Of a DNA stretch of 64,000 nucleotides, positions 27,991-39,757 are shown piece after piece. The translations under genes and the position numbers were made by a program. Position 1 is the stretch's first letter; every line of letters starts with the position of its first letter. Source of the DNA: Bagarius yarrelli (lineage: Eukaryota > Chordata > Actinopteri > Siluriformes > Sisoridae); contig VCAZ01000015.1 in the NCBI GenBank assembly GCA_005784505.1, forward strand, positions 5,669,668 to 5,733,667. Reading direction: 5' to 3'. The notes under the pieces were generated by a model that saw only the letters and a program-made list of their open reading frames with translations, searched no databases and was not told the origin of the DNA.

Positions 27991-29187
27991 CACTGCTCAA
28001 AAAAATAAAGGGAACACTAAGATAACACATCCTAGATCTAAATGAATGAAATATTCTTATTAAATACTTTGTTCTTTACATAGTTGAATGTGCTGACAAC
28101 AAAATCACACAAAAATGATCAATGAAAATCAAATTTATTAACCCATGGAGGTCTGGATTTGGAGTCACACTCAAAATTGAAGTGGAAAAACACACTACAG
28201 GCTGATCCAACTTTGATATAATGTCCTTAAAACAAGTCAAAATGACGATGTGGACGTCGGGCCCTCATACCACCCTCATGGAGTGTGTTAGCACCGGCAT
28301 ATGGTCTCACAAGGGGTCTGAGGATCTCATCTCGGTACGTAATGGCAGGCAGGCTACCTCTATGCCACCCCACACCATTACTGAACCACTGCCAAACCGG
28401 TCATGCTGGAGGATGTTGCAGGCAGCAGAACGTTCTCCATCTCTGTCACGTCTGTCACATGTGCTCAGTGTAAACCTGCTTTCATCTGTGAAGAGCACAG
28501 GGCGCCAGTGGCGAATTTGCCAATCTTGGTGTTCTCTGGCAAATGCCAAATGTCCTGCACGGTGTTGGGCTGTAAGCACAACCCCCACCTGTGGACGTCG
28601 GGCCCTCATACCACCCTCATGGAGTCTGTTTCACACATGCACATTTGTGGCCTGCTGGAGGTCATTTTGCAGGGCCCTGGCAGTGCTCCTTCTGTTTGGT
28701 CCTGCTGCTGGGTTGTTGCCCTCCTACGGCCTCCTCCACATCTTCTGATGTACTGGCCTGTCTCCTGGTAGCGCCTCCATGCTCTGGACACTACGCTGAC
28801 AGACACAGCAAACCTTCTTGCCACAGCTCGCATTGATGTGCCATCCTGGATGAGCTGCACTACCTGAGCCACTTGTGTGGGTTGTAGACTCCGTCTCATG
28901 CTACCACTAGAGTGAAAGCACTGCCAGCATTCAAAAGTGACCAAAACATTAGCCAGAAAGCATAAGAACTGAGAAGTGGTCTGTGGTCACCACCTGCAGA
29001 ACCACTCCTTTATTGGGGGTGTCCTGCTAATTGCTTATAATTTCCACCTGTTGTCTATTCCATTTGCACAACAGCATGTGAAAGTGATTATCAATCAGTG
29101 TTGCTTCCTAAGTGATTTCACAGAAGTGAGATTGCCTTGGAGTTACATTGTGTTGTTTAAGTGTTCCCTTTATTTTTTTGAGCAGTG
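27991..29187 (-). mobile_element. Tc1-superfamily transposon, internally deleted, with perfect 28-bp terminal inverted repeats
   Basis: The terminal repeats at 27991-28018 and 29160-29187 are perfect inverted copies (outer end cactgctcaaaaaaataaag), each flanked by TA, the Tc1/mariner target site. The minus strand carries transposase pieces. An N-terminal part (28606-28944) begins MRRSLQPTQVAQVVQLIQDG and has the helix-turn-helix region; a second part (28307-28609) contains GVVLTAQHRAGHLAFAREHQ and FTDESRF with the first catalytic Asp, then GSGSVMVWGG. The C-terminal catalytic part is missing. A 35-bp stretch (gtggacgtcgggccctcata and onward) occurs at both 28251-28285 and 28589-28623. It cannot encode a working transposase, but the ends look recent. 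Confidence 0.92.
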
Positions 29188-29418
29188 TATATATGGAATA
29201 CTGCAAAAATGTAAATAGGTAACAATTATTAAAGAAAACATTCCTCATTTATGAAGTTTACAACAAACAAACAAATTCATTTGTAAATCATCTAAAGTAC
29301 GCTTAAAAATATAAAAAATTTATTTGTATTCAAAGAGATACAAACCTAATGTAGCTCTTTCATATAGTTTGTATAAATTGATGTTTAGATACTCCGCTTT
29401 GTATTGCTGTATAGATAG

Positions 29419-29570
29419 TCCAAAAACCTGTATGTTGGATTGATTGGTAATTCTAAATTGCCCATAGGAGTTAGTGTGAGTGTGTGTAGTTGTTTGTCTG
29501 TATGTGGCTATGCAATGTACTGGTGACCTGTCCAGTGTGTACACCTAATTAGGAATACGTGGGGAAAGAC
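29419..29570 (+). repeat. tRNA-derived SINE, type 2, body and tail fragment
   Basis: Contains tccaaaaacctgtatgttgg, ttctaaattgcccataggag and gtgacctgtccagtgtgtac. It is followed by a GGAT microsatellite at 29581-29630, probably grown from its tail. Confidence 0.75.
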
Positions 29571-29580
29571 ATTGGATGGT

Positions 29581-29630
29581 TAGATGGATAGATGGATGGA
29601 TGGATGGATGGATGGATAAATGGATGGATA
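29581..29630. repeat. (GGAT)n microsatellite
   Basis: Tandem ggat/agat units between two SINE fragments. Confidence 0.93.
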
Positions 29631-29712
29631 AATTCCTCAGTTGTATAAATGAGATAAATGTAAATCGCTCTGGATTAGGGCGACTGCCAAATGCTGTAAA
29701 TATAAATGTATG
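29631..29712 (+). repeat. tRNA-derived SINE, type 1, 3' domain only
   Basis: Reads cctcagttgtataaatgaga then gctctggattagggcgactg and ccaaatgctgtaaat. Confidence 0.8.
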
Positions 29713-30723
29713 GATAAGAAGAGACACCATTATTTGCTTTGAATGATACACTTCGAAACATCATTAAACTGAGTTATAACTACCCAGTGCCGAAGATTTT
29801 TTATAGATGGCAAAGTGCTCTTATAAATTTAGAAGTAGAAAGTATCTCAAATACCTTTTTGCTATTTCCATCCTTCCCTTTTCCTCCTTTTTTTCATCAG
29901 TTGTTCAATGCTTTCTCTCCTGAGTGTTATTTAATGGGTACTCCTGAGGCTTTTGTGAGTCATAGATCTGTAGCCCTCTCTCTCTCTGCGCTCTCTCTCT
30001 CTCTCTGCTCTCTCTCCCATACTCTTTTTCATTCCCTTTCTTCTGTCAGCTATGTCTGGCTGGCCTGTTCATTTGGGAAAAACCTCACAACTAGTCGGTT
30101 TGTGTATCTTACACCTTGTTCAGTTGGATTGATTGTGCCAGATAGCTCCTGTTTTTGTGGATTGTAGAAATCACATTGCATTGTGAGGCTGTTTATAATT
30201 ATAATCTGCTCACCTAATAAACACGACTTTTCACTTGGGTTTTTTCGCACTCTAACAAAAGACATAATTATAAAATTAGACCTTTAAAATGTTGTCTTTT
30301 ACAAACTTTTATACAAGTTACAAATTACGCAGAATAATTAGGCTGTTTCCAATCTAGTATCGTCCGTACGTAATTGCATGTGCAATATCCACAGGTACTG
30401 AGTCATTGGGTCATTAGATAAGCATAAAGATAATGAGCTAATCAGAAGGTAAAATATGCAAATGTCTGCTTGAGAACATGTTGCAGTTTTCCCATTATAC
30501 ACAGACATTTACACAAGCATAACAAAACACACACACACACAATATAAATGTTCGTAATGCAAAGCCAAATGCAATTAAGTAATTTAATAAACAGACCTAA
30601 ACTTTCGAAAACCCCATTTTAACCTACTTAGAAAATAAACATGGGTAGACTGGGAAATTCAGAGTTTTTTCCTTTTTGATGTTGACCAGTCTGGGCTCCC
30701 GTGTATAAATCCATGTCTGTGGG

Positions 30724-30886
30724 GGAAGTTGTAGCACAGTGTTTAAGGTGCTTAAGGTGTAATTGGAAGATCAGGGTTCCATTTTCAGCACCACCAAGTT
30801 CCCACTGCTGGGCCCCTGAGTAAGGCCCTTAACCCCAATTGCTAAGTTGTATAAAAGAGGTAAATGCAAGTCACTGCAATGCATTA
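30724..30886 (+). repeat. tRNA-derived SINE, type 1
   Basis: Forward copy from ggaagttgtagcacagtg through cagcaccaccaagttcccac and ctgggcccctgagtaaggcc. The 3' domain is cut short. Confidence 0.82.
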
Positions 30887-31429
30887 AAAATGTATGTATT
30901 CTTTATTGTAATGTAAATATTTGTAAAATAACCTCACAGCACATGTAGATGGGTTACAAATTAAAGAAAAAACAACATAGTGTTTTCTTTTGGTGTTGAG
31001 TCTCAGTGAATTGTCGGAACCATCTTTAGACTTAATGTCAAGTCTCTTAATTGATTCTTGAAGATCATAGCTGGTCATTAGCTGGTATGTTGATAACGAT
31101 GATAATGGAGGAAAGCACTGTCCATCAATGCTAACTGTCAGCACATCTTAAAAACATACTGAAACCCAGGGTTAAAAAAAGTGTAGAGAAAAATTGCAGT
31201 CTTCAGTTACATCACCTCAGTCATTTTAGACAATCAATGCCACCCATGCTGAATTTACCTCACTCATTACAGAATAGCAGGAAGTCCAAGCACTGTACAC
31301 TGCAGTTTCACCACACACACCACACACTCCACCTCCCAGGATTAAAAAGTTTAAAATGGACCCAAGTGTGAATGACTGGTGGTGTTCCATTCAGCAGCTG
31401 TCTCTATGTCATATAGAGTATGTATGTAA

Positions 31430-31436
<7 letters not shown>

Positions 31437-31466
<30 letters not shown>
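31437..31466. repeat. (TG)n microsatellite
   Basis: Fifteen TG units. Confidence 0.95.
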
Positions 31467-31467
<1 letters not shown>

Positions 31468-33736
31468 TATAAGCGTAAAAGTTTGCCTGCTGACTAAAGG
31501 TTCCATGGTTTGAACCTGTGTCTTGAGCAACAGTATGTTTTCATTGGCAGCCGCTGATAGACACTTTAATCTGAGCTGCTGTAGAACAAGCTCTTGAATT
31601 TCCAACATGGCTGTCCAACTCCAGGAATCAGGACACACACGGCCAACACATGTAGCACTGGAAAGCACACATTAAACTGAAGCCTAATCCAGAAAATTCA
31701 CTGCAGTTGTTTTGGTAAGTAATGGAAAAAACATGGGAAATATCTTTATTTCTCAGTATTCAAAGCGGTTTTGATTTAAGGATTATTCAAATGAGACTAC
31801 AGCTACATCTACCTTATCTAAAACTAACATTTGTCATTAATGCTCATGGATCTGGTACAAGGTTTAGTTTTTACAGATTTAATTGAAATATGTTTGTTTG
31901 CCTTATTGTAATTTTTTTATTAAAATCCTTTACTTGCTGTTACTTGCTGTAAAGGATTGGCTTAATGAACGAGAAAGGTTTTTTTTTATAAAGCTGGATA
32001 GGAATGGAGTGAGTGAAATAACATTTGTGATTTGAATTTGGTAAGTAATAGTTAAAAAGTTGATCTTATGTTCAAGGCCGTGGTTTTAGGTGCTTTAGCC
32101 AATTAGCGGTAACACCAGAAAAATTCTACAACAGCTGGATTGGGCCTTCGGGCAAAACCCATAAACCCATAATTGCTTGCATAGCTGCGTAGTATTTCTG
32201 CCTTGTTGCTCTGGATGAAATTATTTTAACTAAATACAATGAAAGTGTAACTAGACATTTTGAGCTATCAAATGGTTGTCCCATCAATATTTTTATCTTT
32301 TCATGATTTTATCTTTTTATTGTCCTTCTTTCTTCTATAAAATTGTTAAATTGCTTGCTGACCCCACTCTGAGCCAAATGCCCTCTATCTGGTCAGTGGT
32401 TGGGTCCAGGACATACTTATCTGCCCATGGTGTGTTCCAGATGCTTTAGTTTAAATTTACAATTTATTTACTGCTTACAGCGTTATTGTTTGTTAGAGTA
32501 AGAAAGTTTCTTTGAGTACTTAGAAATGTCTTCATGAGTAAATAGAATAACAGTGAATGGGATTTAAATTAGATAATAAACGTAGGAAAAACCTAGCTCA
32601 GGTTCAAGGCTGTGGGCATTAGCTGTTAGGCAGGGGTGTCGGAACCTGTTGAAAGGTAAACTATGAGAATGATAAATAAAGTCTGGGAATAAATTAGTAG
32701 GTTTTTTTTATATTCAGAGGAGAGATCTAGAATTCTTTTTTTGTGAAAATAATGTCCTGCAACAACATGTTGCAAGTGTGTTGATCAGTTTCGGCTCAAT
32801 AGGGTGGTGTTTGAGGAACAACATTACAGGAAACTCATCTTCCTTCTAAATGTAAATGGGTGTGCGAAATCTCGTTTTTAGATTCCTTGACTAGTGATTA
32901 CACTGTGCTTTTGCGCCTGGTGGAGGAAAAAAGGGCCTTTGAGAGATTTGTAAGGAACTGTCGAGTAAAATGGAATGCCACCATATAATATTCAGATTAG
33001 AAAAGCCTAACTTGAATTTAGTTAGGAGTCGAAATGACTCTACTTTAAACATGCAAATTAAGATTTGGGATTTGGGCTTAAGAACCAAGCACACACTATT
33101 ATTTAAGATTGAGCCAAAAGCTGTTTATGCTTTGATTGGAACCATAGCCCATTAAAATTGGAATGGATGAGATTTACAACGAGCAACTAACCATATTTAC
33201 GGCTAAGCACTAGATTTGTAATACGCAATTCTAAAAAAATGTAATTGTCTTTACTTTACAGAAAACTAGACTAATACTTTTTATATTTTTTATATAAGGC
33301 TTTGCTTTTATCAAGATGGTCAGTTTATGCTTTACCAAAACGCAGTCTTCACAAGAGCTCACATTAACATTACGTTTGATTAACTGATTACCTATGTTGC
33401 GGAAGAAAACACACAGTCACACTGTCCAGGAAGCATTAAACAATCACCTCCATTCTGTATGAGATGTTATCAAAACACATGATGCAACAGACTGCCCTGA
33501 AGCACATGTCCCATTAAAATGTTTCATTTCGATGGTTTCTAAAACCACAACAGTAAAGATTTGGGTCACAGTGAGGACTATATTGTGCTTTAGCTGCCTA
33601 GAATTCACAGGTGTTCGACCATATAAAGTGCAATGTAATATATCCTTTCTGAATTTACATAGCTAATGGTCACATGGTTCTCTGTTCTTTAATTAGATGC
33701 TTAATCATTTCAGACCGGTGATTAGTAAGCACACTG

Positions 33737-34056
33737 TACACAGGGTATCTCGCAGATACACAGGGTATCTCGCAGATACACAGGGTATCTCGCAGATACA
33801 CAGGGTATCTCGCAGATACACGGGTACCTCGCAGATAACAGGGTACTCGCAGATTTACACAGGGTACCTCGCAGATACACAGGGTATCTCGCAGATACAC
33901 AGGGTATCTCGCAGATACACAGGGTATCTCGCAGATACACAGGGTACCTCGCAGATACACAGGGTACCTCGCAGATACACAGGGTATCTCGCAGATACAC
34001 AGGGTACCTCGCAGATACACAGGGTACCTCACAGATACACAGGGTATCTCACAGAT
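33737..34056. repeat. 20-bp minisatellite, about 16 units
   Basis: The unit is acacagggtatctcgcagat, with C/T variation in the eighth to twelfth positions (gggtatctc or gggtacctc) and two units around 33821-33860 carrying indels. Because 20 is not a multiple of 3 and the unit contains no stop in any phase, the array is open in every reading frame on both strands, which explains the long open frames here. It ends about 750 bp before exon A. Confidence 0.96.
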
Positions 34057-34803
34057 ATGCAAGACAATGTTAGACATAATTAAAAATTTTGCCAACAGAA
34101 ATGAAACAGTGAGCAGACTTTTCAAATATTTTTTGGGGGTTAAAAAAAAAAAAACAAGACCCAAGAAAATGTAGATCCAAGAGAGTAAAATACATTGCTT
34201 TTAATAATGACTGCTATTTGATATGCTACACATACCAGATGTTGTATAAGTCGTGATCTGAGACTGGAGATCGACTGTATGTTTAAATTTCTGCCAGTTG
34301 TACATATTTTGACAAGTTTCAGTAAAAGCTACTTTCCTGACTCGGGTTGGGCAAAAATGGGTTGTGAAATTCAAAATACACATACAGTAGTATAATATTA
34401 TTCTACAACTTCTACTATGTGAAATGTCTTCAAACCCACAAACCCCAACAGCTCAGTTTCCTCTGTGTGCTCAGCAGAGGAAATCCATATGTGTATCTAG
34501 GGTGCTAAAGATCTTTTCTTTAGATACAAAGCTCATGAAATGTATAGAGGGTACATACAGTAATGTTGCAGAAGCTATAGTAGTCGTGTTTACTCTGAGG
34601 TTTGCAGGATTCTCACGTAAAACCGCTCTGCTTATTATTTTTCCCCTTAATTGAATTTGTTGTCTTTATTTTTTCTCTGTTATTGATCTTCATTTGATAG
34701 GATAGGAAGCATATTGGATTGATGGGTTTATGTTGCACTCTTAGGTTAAAGAAAGTCTTCGGATCTATTTTGGAATAAAACTGTATGTTGATGTGTGTTT
34801 TAG

Positions 34804-34931
34804 ACATCAAGGACTACACGCTCTGATGAGGAAAGAGACAACGGATGGGATGCTTGGGGAACATGGAGTGACTGCTCTCGCACCTGCGGAGGAGGAGCCT
34901 CTTATTCTTTACGAAGATGTCTGAATGGAGG
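34804..34931 (+). CDS. adamtsl3: adamtsl3 exon A: linker and start of thrombospondin repeat 1
   Basis: This is an internal exon with acceptor tgtgttttag and donor gttagt. It enters at a codon boundary and ends with 2 nt of a split Gly codon (128 nt). The translation runs TSRTTRSDEERDNG, then WDAWGTWSDCSRTCGGG and SYSLRRCLNG. The W-x-x-W-x-x-W motif is the usual C-mannosylation signature of thrombospondin type 1 repeats, and CSRTCG fits the C-x-x-S/T-C-G O-fucosylation consensus. In ADAMTS-like proteins this first TSR comes directly before the cysteine-rich region and there is no protease domain. The DEERD linker and SYSLRRC are typical of ADAMTSL1 and ADAMTSL3. I assign ADAMTSL3 on the evidence of all twelve exons together. 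Upstream exons are not identified. Confidence 0.93.
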
Positions 34932-35210
34932 GTTAGTTTTTCCCCACAACCTGCATGTAGAAAACATACCTAATTCTAGAAATATAAATATTCCTTATTA
35001 TGTACCTATATTTTGTTAAAATGACTATTTTTAATGTCGGAATAAGAATAATAACACTGGCTAGGCTATGTTTCATTGTTTTATGTAGAAAAATGTAGGA
35101 CACCAATATGAATATATTTGATTACTGGCTTTGGCATAAACTAAGTTTTAGATTTCTTATTTTTATGAAGACAAACTTAATTTTACTATTTATTATTACA
35201 CTGTATGGGA

Positions 35211-35380
35211 CAGCACGGTGGCTTAAGCGTTAGCACTGTTGCCTCATAGCAAGAAGAACAGGGTTCTGGTGACCTGTCCAGTGTGTACCCCAACTGTCTT
35301 TTGCCCTTTCAGAGACGGCTGGAATAGGCTCCAGCAGATCCCTGTGACCCCGAATTAGGGAATAAGCGGGTATAGAAGAT
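35211..35380 (+). repeat. tRNA-derived SINE, type 2, internally deleted
   Basis: The head (gacagcacggtggcttaagc) joins directly to the distal body (ctggtgacctgtccagtgtg) and tail (gggaataagcgggtatagaa). The B box and the middle are lost. Confidence 0.8.
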
Positions 35381-35929
35381 AAAAAGCCAAAACAGTGTCT
35401 GGCATATTTATCTGCCCCCAAATTTAAGTTTTTAGAGAGGATTATTGGTTTAACCTATCTCTTCACTGTAATATCAATTTACTATATAAGAAGTGCACTT
35501 CTGAAAAAGTTTTGTCAATGAAGAAACATGCATCCTTGATTCGTTATTCTTTTTAATATCTTATTTCTACAGGCTCCACTCAATGTTTATGCAAGTTTAT
35601 TCAGGTATATATTTGAGTATGGCTTATTTCCAGTGTTGGTGGAAATAAAATGAAGAGTATATGTATATGTATAATCAAAAATCAAGCTTTGTACTAATGC
35701 TACATATTGTTAGTGTTATCCTTATATGTATGTTTTATGCATATTGTGAATAGATTAAAACAAAATACATCCATTTTAGACAAAATTGAGGCAAAAATTT
35801 TAGTTTAGAATGAAATCTTGTGGTCATACCATTGTTTTCTTTGCTCTTTCCAAAAATTTTCAATCCGATTATTTTTCTAACATCTTATTTAAATTGATTT
35901 TTGAAGACTGAGATCATAACATTGCCTGT

Positions 35930-37175
35930 TCTTGCCACAATTCCATCCTTGTCCTTCAATCCCACTAAATGCTCTCTGGATCCAATCCCCTTCACAATGC
36001 TCCAAACCATTTTGTTTCTTTGCCCTTTATAACTGCAGTCTTTAATGGCTAAGTATTATCTGGACAAGTATGGCTTCCTTCTAAAGAGGAAACTTAATTT
36101 CCATCCTGAAGAAACCTGCTCTGGATCCCTAAGACATCATCAACTACAGACTGGCATCAGTTCTCCAAAATGCACTGTTTACAATCAACTGTCTCTCTGT
36201 TCTGTGTATTAATGTCCCACAAGGCTCTTCACCTCTCTGCCTATACTCACTTTTTGGCAAATTCATTTCCTCACATGGGTTCTCCTACTCTGCTACTACG
36301 CCTACACTGATGAAACTTAATACATACATTCCTTATTTACCCCAAACACCACTGGTTCTGCTTTGATCTTAGCATGTTTGGTGGATATATCATAGATGGC
36401 AGCTCATCAGCTGAAACATATCCTTAATAAAAAATCGAACCGCTGTTCTTCCCGGGTGAATCGCCTCTAGGTTAGGATCTTGCGGTCTCCTTAGATAACT
36501 TGCTGGTTTCCCTTTTTTAACCACATCCTGCAACAACTTCGGGGAAATCATGGACTATCTTTGTCTCGCACATTGGTAATTTTACATAATTCTGTTGGTA
36601 TGTCCTTTACAATGTTAGGAGGATTCGTTTTTGTTCATCCACACACCGTGTGCAGTCTCTTGCTATACCAATATTAGACTACTGCAACTCACTCCCGACA
36701 GGTCTACCTTTGAAGGCAGATGATCCACCAATTTAGCTGCATTAATTGTTTTCTGAAGTACTTCTATGACACCCTGTAGCTGTGCTGTCTCCACTGGCTT
36801 TGTGTATCCGATTTAAAACACTGATGCTCGCCTACAAACCCAATAGCAGAGCAGCACCCTCTTATTTTCAAGCACTTATTACTCTATACACTGCACCACT
36901 CTTTCTCAGATCCACAAGTACTGCATGATTGGTCCCATCATATCTCTGGATAAAAAGTAGGTCTGCCACAAGACTTTTCTCTGTTATGGCACCAATTTGG
37001 TGAGATGAACTTCCTGTCAATGTCAGAACAGGCCAGGCATTGACTGACTTCAAGCGACAGATAAAGGATTATATTTTCTTGACTATGGGAACTAGCACTT
37101 CAAAAATGAAGAGTTTCGAGCTTGGGGCTTTTTTTGTGATGCAGCAAAGCACTATTGATGTTCGTTAATAAAGAC
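35930..37175 (+). mobile_element. Decayed L2-type LINE (reverse transcriptase remnants)
   Basis: Broken translation pieces follow the order of an L2-clade ORF2: CSLDPIPFTMLQ near 35970, VPQGS near 36215, LDYCNSLPTGLP near 36680 (one of the most conserved LINE motifs), and HQFGEMNFLSMSEQ ... LTSSDR near 36990-37060, the C-terminus. Stops and frameshifts are frequent, so it is long dead. It lies in sense orientation within the first visible intron of adamtsl3. Confidence 0.85.
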
Positions 37176-39332
37176 TTCACAGAACTTCGGTCAGTCTGAC
37201 GAATACCGTAAATGCAGATATGCATAGTCATTTGTGGTTAAAAAGGACACATGGTATAGGTTTAACCAAATCTGGTTCACAGAAATGTCACCTAGTTAAA
37301 CCTTTGTCTTATTTGGGTGAGTCTGTTCCCAGTCTAGGTGCATTTTTATCTTCTTGACTGACAGGAGTGGAATCTCTTGTGATCTATTGCCATCACAGAC
37401 TGTCTGCCCCATGCATTTTAAGATGCTGTTATTCTCACTATGGGTGTAAAGAATAGTTATTTCAGTAACTATCATAGCCTGTCATTTCATTCACCAAACC
37501 CCCCTACCTGCACTTACTGAGGATATCAAGCTGTGAAAATCCCTGGCAATTAGCAGATTCTGAAATGCTCAAACCAGAGCCACGTGTTCAAGATCACATT
37601 TTGATTTTAATATTATAATATTTAATGTGATTATTACCTAAATATTATCTGATTCCATGCATTTTTCTGGACAAAAGCATAAATGTGCACGTTTATTTGT
37701 CATTTTACCTATGATTCCATTAGATCCTTTGGTTGATTTTCCACATTTCAGTCGGTCTTCCCATCATCAGCTAACTCGAGTGAAAAGGAATGTTCAGTTA
37801 GGAGGACAGCTGTTGGTCTGATGTTAGAGTCTTCCCATTAGTGGTTGTCATGAGGCAGAGAAAAGCAGAGAGCCATTTTTTTTCCTACTTGATGTTTACT
37901 TTATACTTCCTTTCTTTCCATCTCCTAGTGGTCTTCTTTTCAGGCTATGAAAATAGACATGTTAATTATGCATTCAAGTGCTAATTTGATGGGAAAAAAA
38001 AAATTCCAGCATTCTTAGAAATGCACATTCATTATGTGCAGAATTTACAATGAACTTATTAAATTTACATGTATGAGAATTTTATTAAAATAATGAAAGA
38101 GGTTTTATTGTTGGAATATTTTGCTTCCTTGGTTAATTATGATAACTGTACAATTTCGTTAGTGGAACAGATATGATTTCTCACTGTAGTACTTACTGAA
38201 GGGATTTCAAGTGCACTCCAGGAACTGTTTACATAATGTAAAATCATAGACTTTGTCTTTCTTTTAATTCTGTTCTTAAAGTTTAATACAGTGTGACATT
38301 AACTAAAAGCAGAAGATATAATTACACATAGCATATGGAAGGCTACTTCCACGGACTGTTTATAGTTAATCAGTTGGGTAAGTAATAAAACATGAGCGGG
38401 AATGACATTATAGGACAGAAAAAGCATGTTTTTTAATACCAGTTATAGTAACAGCTAATGCTTTAGAGTACCCACGAGAGTTATCTTCTGTTATTACTTA
38501 GGTTATATATTAAACAGAACCTTCACCAACCTCTTTTTTGTCTCTCTATAGATTCATAGGAAAACAAAACAAAAAGTTTTGCAGCTTGCGATGCTGTCAA
38601 GAAAAATCCCCCTTTGTATGTTTTATATTGTAGAAAGCCCACTGACAGTTATAAAGCTCTCATTCATAAATAATGAATAAATATCTTCTTTTAGACTAAG
38701 TTTTCTTGTTTTCTACCTAGGGTTAGAGACAAAAATATCTCTAAGGATAAAACTCCTTACAGCTATTATAAAATAAGTGGAAAAACCACAGTATTAAATG
38801 TTATAGTACACAATTTACAAGCAGTTTTAACATATTAGTATGTTTTTTCTGCTATAACATTCTATCAAAACAAAAATTTAAACATTTATTTAGAATTGGA
38901 TTACTATCCAAGCTGCTGTTGTAACGACACAAGTACAAACTTGATCCAATCGTTAGGCAAAAGGCAGGTCTACAGTTGCGTAGGCTATCCTACTATCAAT
39001 TAAAACAAAACAAAATGTCAGGCATTACAGGAAAAGGAGCAGACAAGGCGCAGGCATAGAAACTTGAAATAGGAGGCTTGGTGCGGCCAAACACACAAAG
39101 AAATAAAGTTCATACAGACTCTTAACACATAGGAATGTGAAGAACTCAGAAGAAATCAGGTGAAAATCATGTCACAAACATGAGATGAAACAGGAGATGA
39201 CATAAAGATGGAGACATAAATCAAAACATGACAATGTAAAACAAATAAAGAACAGGGAGGACATACAATACACACATGCAGAATGAAATTTGTGGCATAC
39301 ACGTCTAGCTGTCTTCTGTATTTAAGCGACCT

Positions 39333-39380
39333 TGAGCAATGGAAAGGCACTATATAAATAAAACTTCTTCTTCTTCTTCT
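39333..39380 (+). repeat. SINE/LINE tail fragment with (TTC)n
   Basis: The sequence gaaaggcactatataaataa followed by cttctt units resembles the 3' tail shared by several fish SINEs. No head is found. Confidence 0.55.
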
Positions 39381-39596
39381 ATTGTCTATTGTTTGTAGTC
39401 GAGCATATCCCAAGTGTCAATCATCACATACCTATTCACGTTCCAATAAATATGTAATGTAAGGATTTGGAATTGGGAAATAAACTGGAATAACTATTTA
39501 AACCAAACTGGATTGTGGGGATTAAGACACTAACTCCGCCAACTGAGGTGGAGCAAAGCAAACATCCCAATCACTAAGTCACTATAGCCCCTAGTT

Positions 39597-39757
39597 CAGG
39601 GGTGAGCAATCTCGGTCCTGGAGGCCTGGCGTCCTGCAGAGTTTAGCTCCAACTCTAATCAAACATATCTAATCTTGCTAGGTACACTTGCGGGTAGGTG
39701 TCTTGAGGCAAGTTGGAGCTAAACTCTGCCCTTCCGGACTGTGATTGCTCACCCTTG
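39597..39757. mobile_element. hAT-type MITE with 8-bp target-site duplication
   Basis: The ends caggggtgagcaatc and its inverted copy (gattgctcacccttg) are 15-bp terminal repeats with one mismatch. The 8-bp direct repeat ccctagtt lies on both sides (39589-39596 and 39758-39765), the hallmark of hAT transposition. The body is palindromic: gagtttagctccaact pairs with agttggagctaaactc. There is no coding capacity in 161 bp. Confidence 0.92.

Larger units (their letters stand above)
1..34803. other. Noncoding 5' region, probable large intron of adamtsl3 or upstream DNA
   Basis: No exon could be supported here. The first recognisable exon starts at 34804 in mid-protein, so the signal-peptide exons should lie upstream; whether they fall inside this stretch or before the window is not resolved. 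I looked for the conserved N-terminal segment that precedes TSR1 in this family and did not find it by eye. The stretch holds SINE copies, two Tc1-superfamily relics, a LINE 3' end, MITE-like repeats, microsatellites and a minisatellite, all listed separately. The remaining unique sequence is AT-rich, and its open frames are short and not protein-like. Confidence 0.6.

Noticed and set aside
28221..28748. 175-codon plus-strand open frame, the longest of the window
   Set aside because: It is the antisense shadow of the transposase pieces in the Tc1-superfamily element at 27991-29187.
33737..34056. Possible CRISPR array
   Set aside because: Head-to-tail 20-bp repeats without spacers, in a vertebrate intron-like context.
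33670..34164. 164-codon minus-strand repetitive protein and its plus-strand counterpart
   Set aside because: Produced by the stop-free 20-bp minisatellite; no unique coding sequence at either end.
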